Origin: Gossypium raimondii
Lineage: Eukaryota; Streptophyta; Magnoliopsida; Malvales; Malvaceae
Length of the DNA: 64,000 nt
Direction: 5' to 3'
Assembly (NCBI RefSeq): GCF_025698545.1
Contig: NC_068571.1
Location: 48,765,733-48,829,732 of the forward strand
The notes under the pieces were generated by a model, which worked only from the letters and a program-made list of their open reading frames with translations, was not told the origin of the DNA and ran no database searches. A program made the translations under genes and the position numbers. Below are positions 13,096 to 26,466 of the stretch, piece by piece (the first letter of the stretch is position 1; every line of letters starts with the position of its first letter).

Positions 13096-15089
13096 AAATT
13101 TTAATACAAAAGAAGAATTTTAATGAGCAACATTTGGCCTTAGGAGGAATTTTAACAAACAACCATATCGGATTACATCGATTTTACCACACGGGTATTT
13201 GGTTCACAAGGCTGGCCTATGTTTTACAATTTCGCTGCTCCTTCTACAAGGTTATTCGCTGCAAATCTTTACCTTCCATAAGCCTATTCGACTGGTGAGC
13301 AATCCAATATTTAATCGATTTTCTATTGGCATGCAAATTATAACCAAAACTAATTCCTACTAGTTTACCAACTTTCTTCTAATGTTAAATAATATTTTTA
13401 TAAATTTTAAATATTTTTTTAGATTTTATATATTTTAAATTTTAAAATAATAATGTAAAATTTTAATATTTTATTAAAAATTTAAAATTATTAAAAATAT
13501 TAAAAAATATGCCTAGAATGAACCGCACAAATAGACTGAATCTAGGTTTATTCTCTATATATAAATTTTATATATTTTATAAGTTTATTTTTTATCATAT
13601 CTCAAAATGTGAGGTTTCTTTGCCATTGATATTGGTCGTTAATGTCATGTCAAATATTTTCAAGTACCTAAAAAAACCCGATTGACTTATAATTTTTAAA
13701 TTTAGATATTAATTATGTAAAAAAAAATTTAGGCACCAAATATGTACAAATTGCCACCTCAACCCAAAGTTGCTTGAGCTTGTGAAATAGATTCTTTTAA
13801 CAAAGAACTCCCTCGATTAGACATTAACTTTGACATGACTTTATAAGCAAAATTATAACAACCAATGGGTTAGGGCATTGACTAATTTTTTGTGTATCAA
13901 AACATTACACAATAAATTTAGAGATAAAAGAGGAGAAGAAAGGGAAAGAAAGAAATAAGAACACAAGATAGAAGGAAAAGTGATGTCCACGAAATCAACT
14001 AAAAATTTGACTAAGGTAAGTGCACCTATCAATTAATAGTATAGTTAGATTCCATCTGCCACTATTCATCTAAATTACACAATTTCTTCACTTAGTATCT
14101 TGATCCGTAAAAATCCCTAAATTATACTAATATCTCTCTTCAAGAATAAGAGCAACTGACTCTAGGTTGATTAATTGAAATTTCTTTCTAATTAAAACTC
14201 CTATTATCGCATTAACTCGATATATGGATTCCCCTATTAGATTTGACTCTAATTCAGTAGATTTATATCATCCTATTACTAGGATTGCATGCAACTCCAC
14301 TCAATTACGCAAGATCTACTCTTAAACGGAAGCTAGTCCTCCTCTGATTTATGCATATCAAACATAGATCCATTATAGGGTTCATCTCCTTAGTTATTTA
14401 GAAAATTAGTTCATGATAGTAAATAAAAATATCCAAAATATAGTATAACCACAAGAAGCAAAGAAACTGATAATAATCTTCAAAGAAATCAAAAAGGAAT
14501 GTTCAATTTGGATGGAAATCTGCTTTAGAATTAGCTTCAATGGTATTTTTCGAGTTGTTTTCTTGAGTATCCTATGACGGCTCACTCCTATCTTCTTATT
14601 TTTGACATATATAAGTCTTAGAATGACTGAAAAACCTAAAAATTACATTTTTCCACTGTTCGGAGTGCAATTCGCAAAATCAACACAGTCGTGTGGAATG
14701 GTCCAACCCATGTGGCTCTGTAACTCGCTTTGATTTTTCGATTTTCGCTCATTTTGCTCTCAAATGCTCTTCTAAGTATAAAAACATGAATTTAAAGGAT
14801 TACGAGCTTAAAATTCACCGTTTACATAAAATAGTCATCCAAAAACACATTAAGAACGAGGATAAAATATATTACTTTTAACACTTACCAAAAAGAAAGA
14901 AAGAGTTAAGAAGAAGACATTTCTATTTCATGAATGACTACCTCTTTATAACTAGCTTTATCTGTGGTGTTATTCTCAATATTACCCATTAGTGACTTAT
15001 ACAATACTATTTAACCTATACAAATATTAATACTGTAGCACTATTTGGTATCAAGACAATATTGGTAGGAAGTTCATCTGTGTTGAAGA
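13096..15089. other. Non-coding region with repeat-like segments
   Basis: No gene is recognisable. The segment 13980-14420 (beginning near AAGGTAAGTGCACCTATCAA) looks like a dispersed retrotransposon-type repeat that I have seen in other plant intergenic DNA, but I cannot name it with certainty. The rest is AT-rich. The ORF at 14693-14881 has no family signature. Confidence 0.4.
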
Positions 15090-15385
15090 ATCTTTTACCA
15101 TGAGAATGACATCTTCCTTGATTTCATCCCCGAAAGCATGGTAAAAAAGATTGGAAAAGCCATCCAATCCTAGGGATTGCACTGCATTAAGATTGAAAAT
15201 TGTGAGATTTCTTGCTTCAATTTCTCATTAATTTTTCTGGATATAACATGATCAATCACGTGTTGCTTAGACAAAAGATTCCGAAAATGTGCTATGAGGA
15301 AACCTTTTATCTCATATTCACCACTAATGCAGTTCCTAATGTAGGTCTTGATCCTATTCATTTTGTTGTTCATTACAGTTCCATA
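15090..15385 (-). pseudogene. LINE reverse transcriptase fragment (decayed)
   Basis: Read on the minus strand, one frame contains LGLDGFSNLFYHAFGDEIK. This resembles the 'KAPGPDGF...FY..FW..VG.D' block at the start of plant non-LTR reverse transcriptases. The stretch before it, in a neighbouring frame, resembles the linker preceding that block (IKGFLIAHFRNLLSKQ). The reading changes frame between the two, and no YADD catalytic box is present, so this is a dead 5' fragment of the RT domain. The identification rests on motif resemblance alone. Confidence 0.55.
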
Positions 15386-15449
15386 AAAATCACTAATATA
15401 TAGTATTATTCTAATAATTTCTCTTTTAGGATTCTTAAAACAAAATTAA

Positions 15450-15775
15450 ATAATTTGAGTTAATCGAGTTATTCGGATCAACTCGAATAAAAAATCGATT
15501 CTTTCGGTTTAACTCAAATATGAATTACACAATTTGAGTTATCCAAAAATTTGAATAAGAAAAGGCAAAACTCTGTACTTCGTCTACTTGTTAAATAATC
15601 GGTTTATGTAAACACAACATTAAGCATAAATAATAGGATTCGTTAACTCGACTTAAAATTTTTTTGACTCGATTCAATTTGAAAAAATTTTAAGTTGAGT
15701 TTAGTTGCTAGAATAGGATTTGTCAACTCGACTAACTCAAAATTTTTTGACTTGATCGAATGCTCACCCCTAAAT
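15450..15775. repeat. Dispersed 'AACTCGA' repeat copy
   Basis: Repeated words such as GTTAACTCGACT, TTTTTTGACTCGATTC and TCGAATGCTCACCCC recur here. They are shared with the segment at about 5615-6115. It is non-coding and probably a decayed transposon end. The family is unknown to me. Confidence 0.5.
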
Positions 15776-15842
15776 AAATTAATATACAATTAATGTACAA
15801 AATTTAGAGATAGATAAAATAAAAGTACAAACGTGACATAAA

Positions 15843-15912
15843 GTTTGTTAGATCCTAGTGGTAAAGTCATTGTTTCATCCTCGAGGTCTGGGGTTCGAAG
15901 CTTCCCTTTTCA
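15843..15912 (+). repeat. tRNA-like SINE head in the RPC4 promoter
   Basis: The stretch CTAGTGGTAAAG (15855-15866) fits a Pol III A box, and GGTTCGAAG (15892-15900) fits a B box. Their spacing of about 26 bp is typical of tRNA-derived SINEs. The segment ends about 65 bp before the RPC4 start codon. It does not fold as a complete tRNA gene, so I call it a SINE fragment; its ends are not defined. Confidence 0.5.
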
Positions 15913-15978
15913 CTTTTTTGATAATTTTTTTTGTCTTCCCTGCTTCGTCTTCTTTCTACCGGAAACTCTGAAACCGCC

Positions 15979-18900
15979 ATGGATGTTGACGGGCCTTCCT
16001 CTGGTCGGCGAAAGGTAAAAAAACATCATAATAATTTTCTCAGTTTTCTTCCACGATTTTTTTATTCCGTCGATTATCGAGATCTCGAGATGTAACGTTT
16101 TGATCTAGTTAAATTTGTCATGGTTTAACCTTGCTGTTCTTTTTCCAGGTCCGATTCGCTCCTAAAGCTCCTCAATCTTCAAGAAAGCCCAAACTCGCTG
16201 TTGCCAAATCGTATAATTCCTATTTCCCCCCTTTTTCTTTTCTCAGTTTTCTTTTTTGGTCTCTCTAATTCTGTATTCATACTTCAAATAACGCGTAAAT
16301 TTTATTCATCGGTCAAAATGCAGTGAAACGAGTGATGAAGATGAAGAAGCTGCTCAGGCGCAATATCTTCTTGGACGTTTCAACGTACGTAATTTTGCTG
16401 CTTCTTTTTTTTGCTAATATTGTATCTTGATTTTCTGTTCTCTTTAAATTCAGGTCCTTGGTTCATTTTGGCCGTAATATTTTCCATGCTAGGGAGTTGA
16501 TTTATTTGGCCGTATAAATAATCTGTTTACCTTGTTTTTATTATATTATTACTTGTAAGTCACTACTACCACTACCAGTAGGGGCTGTTTGTACAATTGA
16601 CGCATACTTGTTTATTCAATATATATTGCAGAATTTATGATTTTTTTAAAATAATAATAATCTGGATGTGGCATTAGCTTAATAGTAAGGTTCACATCGT
16701 GACAACCTTTGAGTCTTATTTTGTATGAATCATGTGTAGGATTTATTCGGATTTTGTTCTGATTTAAGTTTGGACATATTTCAGTTATCAATTTTTAGTA
16801 GTTGATTGATTTTGGCTTCAGATGTGTATTACTTGTATTTGTAATATCATTTATGATAATTTTTACACATTATTTTTGCTAAATAAAATAAATTAATTAT
16901 ATATATATTTTGGATCAAAATTTGATTAGCATTTGTGTGAAAACAAAATTTCTTTTTCAAAATATACTAAAAGTAAAGTAGTATACATGTGGACCATAGA
17001 AGGTTTAGTGATGCCGGAAATTTTCTGAATTTTGACATTGCAAAAACATTTGTTTCATTCATGTTTCTGCCTGCATTGCCAAACGGTGGCGAGCAGCATA
17101 TAATATCCCTAGATTGAACAAACACCCTTTGTTCATTTTCACAACAAAAAGTTAATACATGAATTGAATGGCTTTTATTCTATGAGTAAGATAAGTTTTT
17201 GTGCCATTTGCATCCAAGTTGTTTACATTCTTTGGCCAAAAACTCATATGTTTGCTGTTGCATTTTGCAGGAGAATCTAACGCGACAAAAGCCGAAAGTT
17301 GAGAAGAAATGTAATCCCTTATGAGCTTTTCTTTCATTTCTGTGTACTAGTTTTTGTACAGGAATCATAGAATAGATTGATGATAGCAGGCTTATAATCA
17401 TATAAACTAGCAATGAATACCCTTCATATGATATCTTCTTGTAGGCATATAAAGTGTTCTATAATTTCTCTAGGTATTTTCTGCTAGGTAGTCAAGGTAA
17501 AGCCTAATTGGTGCCTAGCTTTGTCCTGCAAAAATCTGGTCCCTGAGTTTAATCCTTCTTTCCCGACTCGAAGTTGACATGAAATCTGTGAAGATAGATA
17601 ATGAAATTCAGTAGCATACTAACTAGCTTTTCGTAAAAGACGAGCAAAAAAAAAAAAAAAAACCATTGTGAGGTTAGAAGAAAGCATTTAGGTACGGTTG
17701 AAATGCATGACTTATTGTTGTGGTTTAGATAAGTTTACATGATGAAGGATTATAAGAGCTCCACCTTTATATTCTATTAGCTATTTCGAGTTTGCACGGA
17801 ATTTTCTGCTGGTAATTTTCAAATTTTGAGTCTGCAGCTTCAGTGCAAATTGCATTTGGTCCTGGAGCCCCATCATCCACTTCATTGAGGTCATATGGCA
17901 ATAAAAGAGCTGGTAGAATCCTAGATGATTCGTCTTCGACTTCCAAAGAAGATTGCACTGATATATGTTCTTCAGATGCTATTGAAGCACCAGCCCCAAG
18001 AGTCAAGAGTGAATACAGAGAACCATGGGTAAAATTTTGCCTTTTGTTCATGTGTCCGTGAATGAGAGCAACCTCCTGCCTGCATTCGTCTCTTACGAAC
18101 TGGCACTGATTGGTTCCATGACATTGCAGGATTACAACCGCACTTACTATCCTACTACCCTTCCTCTGAGAAGACCTTACTCGGGTGACCCTGGTAGGTT
18201 TTCTGCGTCGAAAATGAGTCAAATGAACTCCAAAAGTGTCTTCTTACCTTCCCTGGAGGCAATTTGAGATAATATTACTCTTTTCATTTGAATGAAACCT
18301 GTGTTTGCAAGTACTAGTCATACACTTTTGCCTGTTTGAACTAATATGTATTGAGCATGTTTTCGTGTCTTGCTTGTAGAACTTCTAGATGAAGCAGAAT
18401 TTGTAGAGACTGCTAAAAAGGAATATGATGAGACAACTATTAATCCTGCATCAGATCTTGGGCTACTGGTTGGTGATTATATTAATAATAATGTTCCAAC
18501 CCCTTTAAATTCTACATTTGTGAGAAAAGTATCTAAAATAATGATAATTGGTGACAGGAGGAAGGTGACAAACAAAAGATGCTCTTCTTTCAGTTCCCCG
18601 GAAATCTTCCTAGAATTAAGCAACCAGTTAGCAAGAAGGGGAAAGAGAAAGCTGAGCACTCGGTATCATCTGATAGGTTTGGAGCTTTAAAGAAAGGATG
18701 CCGGTTGGAAGAGCTGCCGGAGGGATATGTGGGGAAAATGCTGGTTTACAAGAGCGGAGCGGTCAAGTTGAAGATAGGAGAAACACTCTTTGATGTAAGT
18801 CTTAAATATACCTTGCTTGATACTTACCGAAGCATAACCTATACATGCATTTACCGAAATCAGAAATTACTACAACTCAAAATAATTCGAACTCAAAATG

Positions 18901-19443
18901 ATCCCAGAATGACCCATAACTTAAAATGATCTAAACATGAAAATGCTCCAACAAGTAACCCAAAATGACACAGACACAAGTGTCAAACCCATCGAACAAA
19001 CCCGAAATGACCCGACTAGCAGGCCCAAATAGCTAGAATACAAGAGTGACCCAAACTCAAACATGAAACGATATGAAAATTTTAAATCCAAAATTGACCT
19101 CATTCTAAACCAATCCAATCCTCCCTATTGACAGGTTTACTAAACATTCCTAATCTGTATCATCTTTTTGTGCATTTCTCCATGGATTGCAGTGACAGTT
19201 TGATCTATGGATGTGGCTTCCAAGTTTTATCTATTGGTGCTTATGCATATTGTAAAGAATTTTAGTAATAAATATATTTTGATGGAAGCTTATAGGTTAA
19301 GAAATTAAATGCAGGCATCGACTGGTGAAGATTGTGTGTTCGCACAGGATGTTGCTGCCTTCAATACCGCAAGCAAACAGTGTTGTGTCATTGGTGAGGT
19401 TGGTCAACGGGTAGTTGTCACTCCGGACTTTAGTTTTCTTTAG
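15979..19443 (+). CDS. RPC4: RNA polymerase III subunit RPC4 (Rpc53-like), nine exons
   Basis: The encoded protein is a subunit of nuclear RNA polymerase III, which transcribes tRNA, 5S rRNA and other small RNAs. The family subunit (Rpc53/POLR3D) works with RPC5/Rpc37 in termination and reinitiation. Exons by GT-AG junctions: 15979-16014, 16149-16210, 16324-16384, 17271-17310, 17838-18028, 18130-18193, 18380-18468, 18558-18794 and 19315-19443. They total 909 nt, giving 302 residues, and the phases close throughout. The N-terminus is basic (RRKVRFAPKAP), followed by an acidic segment (SDEDEE) around residue 35. The C-terminal 120 residues carry the RPC4 family core, including LPEGYVGKMLVYKSG and the terminal VVVTPDFSF. 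The acceptor of exon 8 could also lie 3 bp downstream. Intron 8 holds a dispersed repeat, and a GAA repeat follows the stop codon. The neighbour downstream is eL15 in the same orientation. Confidence 0.93.
18840..19140. repeat. Degenerate AAAATGACC-type repeat in RPC4 intron 8
   Basis: Words such as AACTCAAAATGA, AACCCAAAATGACA and CCCGAAATGACCCG recur every 15-30 bp. Similar sequence is found at 33190-33960 and 49000-49320, and in inverted orientation at 51470-51780 inside a QWRF7 intron. It is a low-complexity dispersed repeat of unknown origin. Confidence 0.55.
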
Positions 19444-19456
19444 GAATGTAATAATT

Positions 19457-19458
<2 letters not shown>

Positions 19459-19488
<30 letters not shown>

Positions 19489-19494
19489 AAGAAG
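19459..19494 (+). repeat. (GAA)n microsatellite after RPC4 stop
   Basis: Twelve or so AAG/GAA units start 15 bp after the RPC4 stop codon, so they are probably transcribed in the 3' UTR. Length polymorphism is likely. Confidence 0.9.
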
Positions 19495-19499
19495 ATATC

Positions 19500-20029
19500 C
19501 TGTGTTATCCAATCTGATTTACTATTTTGAATAGAATATTTAAACTCTCAAATATGCTATATGTGAATTCGATGTTAGTAAATTAAGAAATTTTAGATCT
19601 TAAAATAGTTTATTATTAAATTATATATGTTATACATGTCTCGTCAAAGTAGGTCTTGCCAATCATGTTTAAGACAACCTTGTCTATGGACGACTTCTCA
19701 ATAAGGTTGATCTTCGCCAATACCTACGTGATCGATACATAAAATGCATTTAATCTATCTCACCAAGATAGGTGTTGAGCCCCTTCCTCACATGAACCAC
19801 ACATGAAACTCCATCAGTTCCATATTAATTTATTCACAGTCTGGATTACTAAATCCATCAATCTCATCACTGTTTAGTTAAGAAGGTTATGATGCACGTA
19901 AGGAGCCAACCAATGCAAGGCCAGCATACACGTGTCTAGGCCTCAGGATAAGAGGACAATCAACATCGTTGCTAAATATCCTTCTTTGGCTATAAGGAGT
20001 CTTGCTTTTTGAACCTTTTCTTTTTGTTA
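19500..20029. other. Intergenic region between RPC4 and tandem repeat tract
   Basis: It is non-coding. The segment 19640-20000 has retrotransposon-LTR-like texture but no identifiable ends. I see nothing else that can be supported. Confidence 0.4.
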
Positions 20030-20605
20030 TGTGCTTATCTTGTTGAACCTCCATTTCAAGCAGCTCTTAACACACTTTTATTGTGTGAACCGTCATTTTC
20101 CTTCGTTTTATGTTCAACAATTGGTGTAGCGGCTCTTAACACACCACTATATGAACTATCATTTTTCTCTTTTTTTTACCCACAAGAATTTAGTGCAATG
20201 AGTGTGGATGACATGACTCATCTGATGAGAACCCTTGAACCTTTTCTTCTTCTTATGTACTTAGATTGCTCAACCTCCATCTCAGCACACCTCCACCATG
20301 TGAATTGTTATCTTTCTTCTTCCTCATTTCACCCTCAACAATTTGATACAATGCGCATGGACAACATGTTTAATCCCGACAAGAACATCTCCAAGAATTC
20401 CACTGCTACAACCAATCCCACCACATAAACTTTCAGATTGGCCAAGCGGCTATCAGCGCACTTCCATGATGGGCATCAATTACGTACTTCTTTTTCTTTT
20501 TCCTTTATTTCACTCTCAACAATTTAATATGATGACTCTCAACATCCCTCCACAGTGTGAACCATCATCTTCCTCTTTTCACACTCAACAATATTTCACT
20601 AAATA
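20030..20605 (+). repeat. Degenerate tandem repeat, irregular units of about 90-190 bp
   Basis: The unit contains 'GCTCTTAACACAC', then 'TGTGAACCATCAT', a pyrimidine-rich tract, and 'CACCCTCAACAATTTGATAC'. Variants occur with their Leu/Phe-rich tracts near 20060-20120, 20140-20210, 20280-20370, 20440-20540 and 20550-20600. The reading frames over this tract simply translate the repeats and carry no domain, so I do not call a gene. Confidence 0.55.
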
Positions 20606-20738
20606 TTTTGACTTAGAAAATTTGAAAATTTTAGACAAGAAAATTCAACAAAATTTGTACCTACTAGTTTAGTGTTATCAAACTATATTTACAAATACGA
20701 ATTTAAATATTTGATGAGATAAAAGGGAAAATAGGGTT

Positions 20739-20930
20739 GGCCCAAAACATTTCAAATTTTAAAAAAATAAACAGGTCGGGGCCCCATTTCAAACATGGTC
20801 CGAAAGATAGGATCGATCCAACAGCCCACTTGAACAGGACCAAACAATGGGGGTAAATTTGTCAATTCAAATAACCTTTGTCATGCCTTCTAAAACCCTA
20901 ATGAGAGATTCCGACTTCTTAAGTATATAA
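20739..20930 (+). promoter_or_regulatory. eL15 promoter: site II, telo-box and TATA
   Basis: Two site II-type elements are present in reverse orientation: GGCCCA at 20739-20744 and AGCCCA at 20823-20828. A telo-box AAACCCTAA lies at 20893-20901 and a TATA box TATATAA at 20924-20930, 68 bp before the start codon. Site II plus telo-box is the established combination in plant ribosomal-protein promoters, so coordinated growth-linked expression is expected. Confidence 0.75.
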
Positions 20931-20997
20931 TATTATTTCAAATTGGGCAGCAGCTCCTTCTAAACCCAAATCAGACACCGCAGGAGCTCAATCTGCC

Positions 20998-22823
<1,826 letters not shown>

Positions 22824-24979
22824 TCCCCTGGACCGTACTTGGTGTTTTTGTTACTGCTATCTTGGCTTCATTACTATTGTAGGGTTTATAAGAATTTTGA
22901 GACAGTTATATTGTGGGTGGGACATCTTGACAATCTTCTATGTTAGAGGCTATTGAGATTTATGTGCTCACTGAAAATGTCCAATGCTATTGTCATATTG
23001 AGATTGTGTTGTTTGAATTTTTTTTATTAAATACTAGAAATGGGATTTTAGTTTTTACCATTTTTATTGCTTTTATGGCATCAAAATACGTAAATATATA
23101 AATGTTGAACTATTATCATATCATGGCTGGGCCTGGCATGAGCCGTCAGGACTCAGGATTGTTTCTTTTCTTAATATTTCTATTATTTTATTACTGTGTG
23201 TGTGTGCGCATTGAGCTGTGATGCAATGTCACCCTTTTTAACTCGTTAGCACTTTGTAGGTAGTACTAGTAATTAGATGGTTTTGTCTTGAAAGAAAGTT
23301 AGCAAATAAGAGTCATCATTACGATTTTATAGTAGTTGTATCCAATTCAATTTCAACTAACAAAATCAGCATAATCATAAGATCTAGTTATGTCTGGTTT
23401 CATAATTCCACATTCTAAAACAAAATTATGCTTCATCAAATTTTACTATCATGAATGGTTTAGTGTTTCACCATGCCTCTAAGATATTACCCCTTTTTTC
23501 TTTTCTAATTTTCAGCTACCTTTAATTCATTAAACCCCTCACAAGGAACGCATTTCTCACATTTATCTCCTCGAGATTACAACCTCTAGGTACAAACTGA
23601 ACTAGTTCGTAATCGACACAAATATTACTACCTAAATTAAAACAAATTAGGTACATTATTATATGTTATTGGTATAAAGTTGGGATAGTGGTGGTAGGTG
23701 ACAGTTCATCTAATGGTGGAGAGCCATAAGTAAGTAGAGGTGGTCGAGATTTGAGTTCTATTGAGATATTGAAGTTTGAGAGTGGGAAGAGAGATAAGAG
23801 TGTGATAAAAGAGAAAAACCTCTATATATTTGTGAGCCTTAAAAGGGGAGTTTTTAGTTATCCTCCTAGACATCACATGTCATCCTTATATTAGTTTCGT
23901 ACTCGTTTAAACTCAATTGACCTATTGTTGTGTTGTTTTCGTAAGTATGGACTATCATGTTAGGACGATGGATATATGTGATATACAGATAACAAAATAT
24001 TTTGTCCATGCCAGTAGTATGGTCCTTATGGTGTCAGTTTACAAAGTCTTGGGTTTATGAAGTTACAAGCTCACAGAATTTGGAAGTCACGAGGTCTTGG
24101 TCTAGTAGGTGTTCTTAGTTTACAAGAAAATTATAATTCGTGACATTAACCAATCAAACTAATAAGAAATTAGATAAACTCACTAAATATAAATATAACA
24201 TATTCATAAACCTTGTACAAATATATATATATATATATAGTTCCTTAACAAAAATATTTAGTATGACATCAGCTAAATTAATATGAAAATTCAAGAGTAA
24301 ATCTTGGTTGAATCCCCCACTCCAAAAAAGAAAGGACAATTATCATCCCATAGCCATATCTTGGACTTGGTGAGACAAATATTGAGATGCCCTTTGTCTA
24401 GATAGGTGCTAAAATCTAGTTAATAAAATAATCTACCTCAAACACCCAATTTGACTGATTATCATCATTTGGGTCTTATTCTAATTTGGTATTAACACTT
24501 TTTATTGTTAATATCTTTAATTATTCAAAATGGAAAAAAGAAAGTGAAAATTCTTTAATTAGTCAAATGAGTTTATGAAGCAACAAACAACTTCACCTAT
24601 CTCTAGAGCTAAAAAGTAACTGTAAATTATGGGGTTACAATCTTGAGAAAAGAAGAAAGAGATAAATGCCTTTTAGATGTTAAAATGAATTTTAATCATT
24701 ATTTTATACAAGTTTTGATAAAAAAATTACCATGATAATATTTTTTTATCTTTTATATAAAAAAGAACGAAAATTCTAAACCTAGAATAAATTTAAAAAT
24801 TCGACAAATGGTGGGATTTGAACCTATAACACCAAAATACCGAAGATTCAATTTTACATTCAAATCAAAATCTTGTTAGATTTTTACATAAAATTTTTAT
24901 AAATATAATTTTACTTAATTTTTTCATCCATATTGTGAACGTGTTATAATTTAATATGTTCTTAAGAGTCAAAATCATG
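22824..24979. other. Region downstream of eL15, no gene seen
   Basis: The first 200 bp are probably the eL15 3' UTR and polyadenylation region. The remainder is AT-rich and non-coding. A (TA)n tract lies near 24219-24239. A B-box-like GGTTCAAATCCCACC occurs on the minus strand near 24807-24826 and may be a SINE fragment. No other feature can be supported. Confidence 0.45.
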
Positions 24980-26466
24980 TTACTTATTCTTAAGAAAAAA
25001 GATAATGTTTTTAAATATGGTATGAAAATTTAGAAAAATTTAAGATATTAAATCAATATTTTTTCTAAATTTTTAACAAGAAATTTACTAGAACAATTTG
25101 CTATTAAGGCTAAAATATTATATATATTTATATGGTTAAAATATGCCGTTAATTTTTTATTTTGGTAAAATTGAGATTTAATAATTATATTAAGAAACTA
25201 AAAATTAGTCATTTTACTTTTTTAATTTTAAAACTTTAGTCCAATAATTAACATTGTAATACCCTAAAATTTTGGTTTCTAAGAAACAACAAGTATTTTA
25301 AAGGAGAGTTAAATATTTGGATAAAAAGTATGAATAATGAAAGTTAGTAAGGATTAAATTGCAAATTTTAAAAGTTGAAGGACTAAAAGTTAAATTTACC
25401 ATTTTAGAGAAAAGGCAAAATTTTAGAATTTTTTCATGAATGTGACACGGAGATATATTGATATGTGGAAATTGGAAATTGAGATAGTGACTAAATTGAA
25501 TAAAATAGAAAAGTATAGGGACTAAAGTGTAATTTCCCATTTTTATGGAGGAGGATCTAAATGTAAATTTTCCATATTTAATTGATATTTAGAGAAAAAA
25601 GGATGGGATTAAAATCCCATATCTGAGGAAAGTTTGTCAAAATTTATAGAAATTAAGGTTGAAAAGTGTTAAAATTTGATTGGATGATGAAATAAGTGGA
25701 CTAAAACAAAATCAAAAGGAAAAGTGTAGAATTTTCTACACAATTGAAAGGCTGACAGGTAGCAGCTAGGGGCAGCAAAAATAAAAGGGAAAGAAAAAAA
25801 GGAAGGACTAGGAGTGTAATTATACCAAGAAAATGTCATGAATCAAGAATAGAATGGTAGAGAAAGTCAAGGGAAAAATAATCATTTTTTAAATAAGATA
25901 ATTATGAAAAAAAAATCATGGTTTTTGGAAAAATATGATCCATTGGATGAGATTGAAAAATAAGATGAAATCTTAGCTATTTGATTAAAATGATTAAAGT
26001 TAGAATTTTATATATTAAAAATAAAATTTTATTATTAAATTAGTTGAGATATTTTGATGAAGAAATGAAGAAACTTCTTTATCTTTTATATAAGCGGTTC
26101 ACGCCACTTTCAAGAAAAAAAAAAAGGGGAGAGAAACTTTAATTTTTATACAATTTGGTCCTTTGTCATAAAATTTCACTATTTCACCTCAAAACCTTGA
26201 AAATTTTCATAGCCATCAAAGAGATAAGATGAAGTACAGGTCTAGAAGAGTTTGTATAACATCTTAGAGGCAAGAAGTAAGAAATTAGAAGAAAAGAGAG
26301 TTGGAAGAAAAGTGAAAGATTGCGATGAGAATGAGAAAGGAAGAGAACAAAAGCAAAGAAAGTGAGGTTTTGGCTAAAAGAGATGCAAGTATTTAATTGA
26401 ATTCAAGTTGGTTTGTTTTAATTTGAATATTTGAGTAAATAATTAAATAAGATAGGATTAAGACTA

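Noticed and set aside
17767..18222. 151-codon minus-strand frame
   Set aside because: It is the antisense shadow of RPC4 exons 5 and 6.
18579..18929. Stand-alone 116-codon frame
   Set aside because: It is RPC4 exon 8 read on into intron 8, not a separate gene.
20009..20672. Two overlapping frames of 139 and 109 codons
   Set aside because: They follow the degenerate tandem repeat and lack any domain.
24806..24840. Possible tRNA gene on the minus strand (GGTTCAAATCCCACC)
   Set aside because: Only a T-arm or B-box-like part is present; no acceptor stem or anticodon arm can be paired, so at most a SINE fragment.
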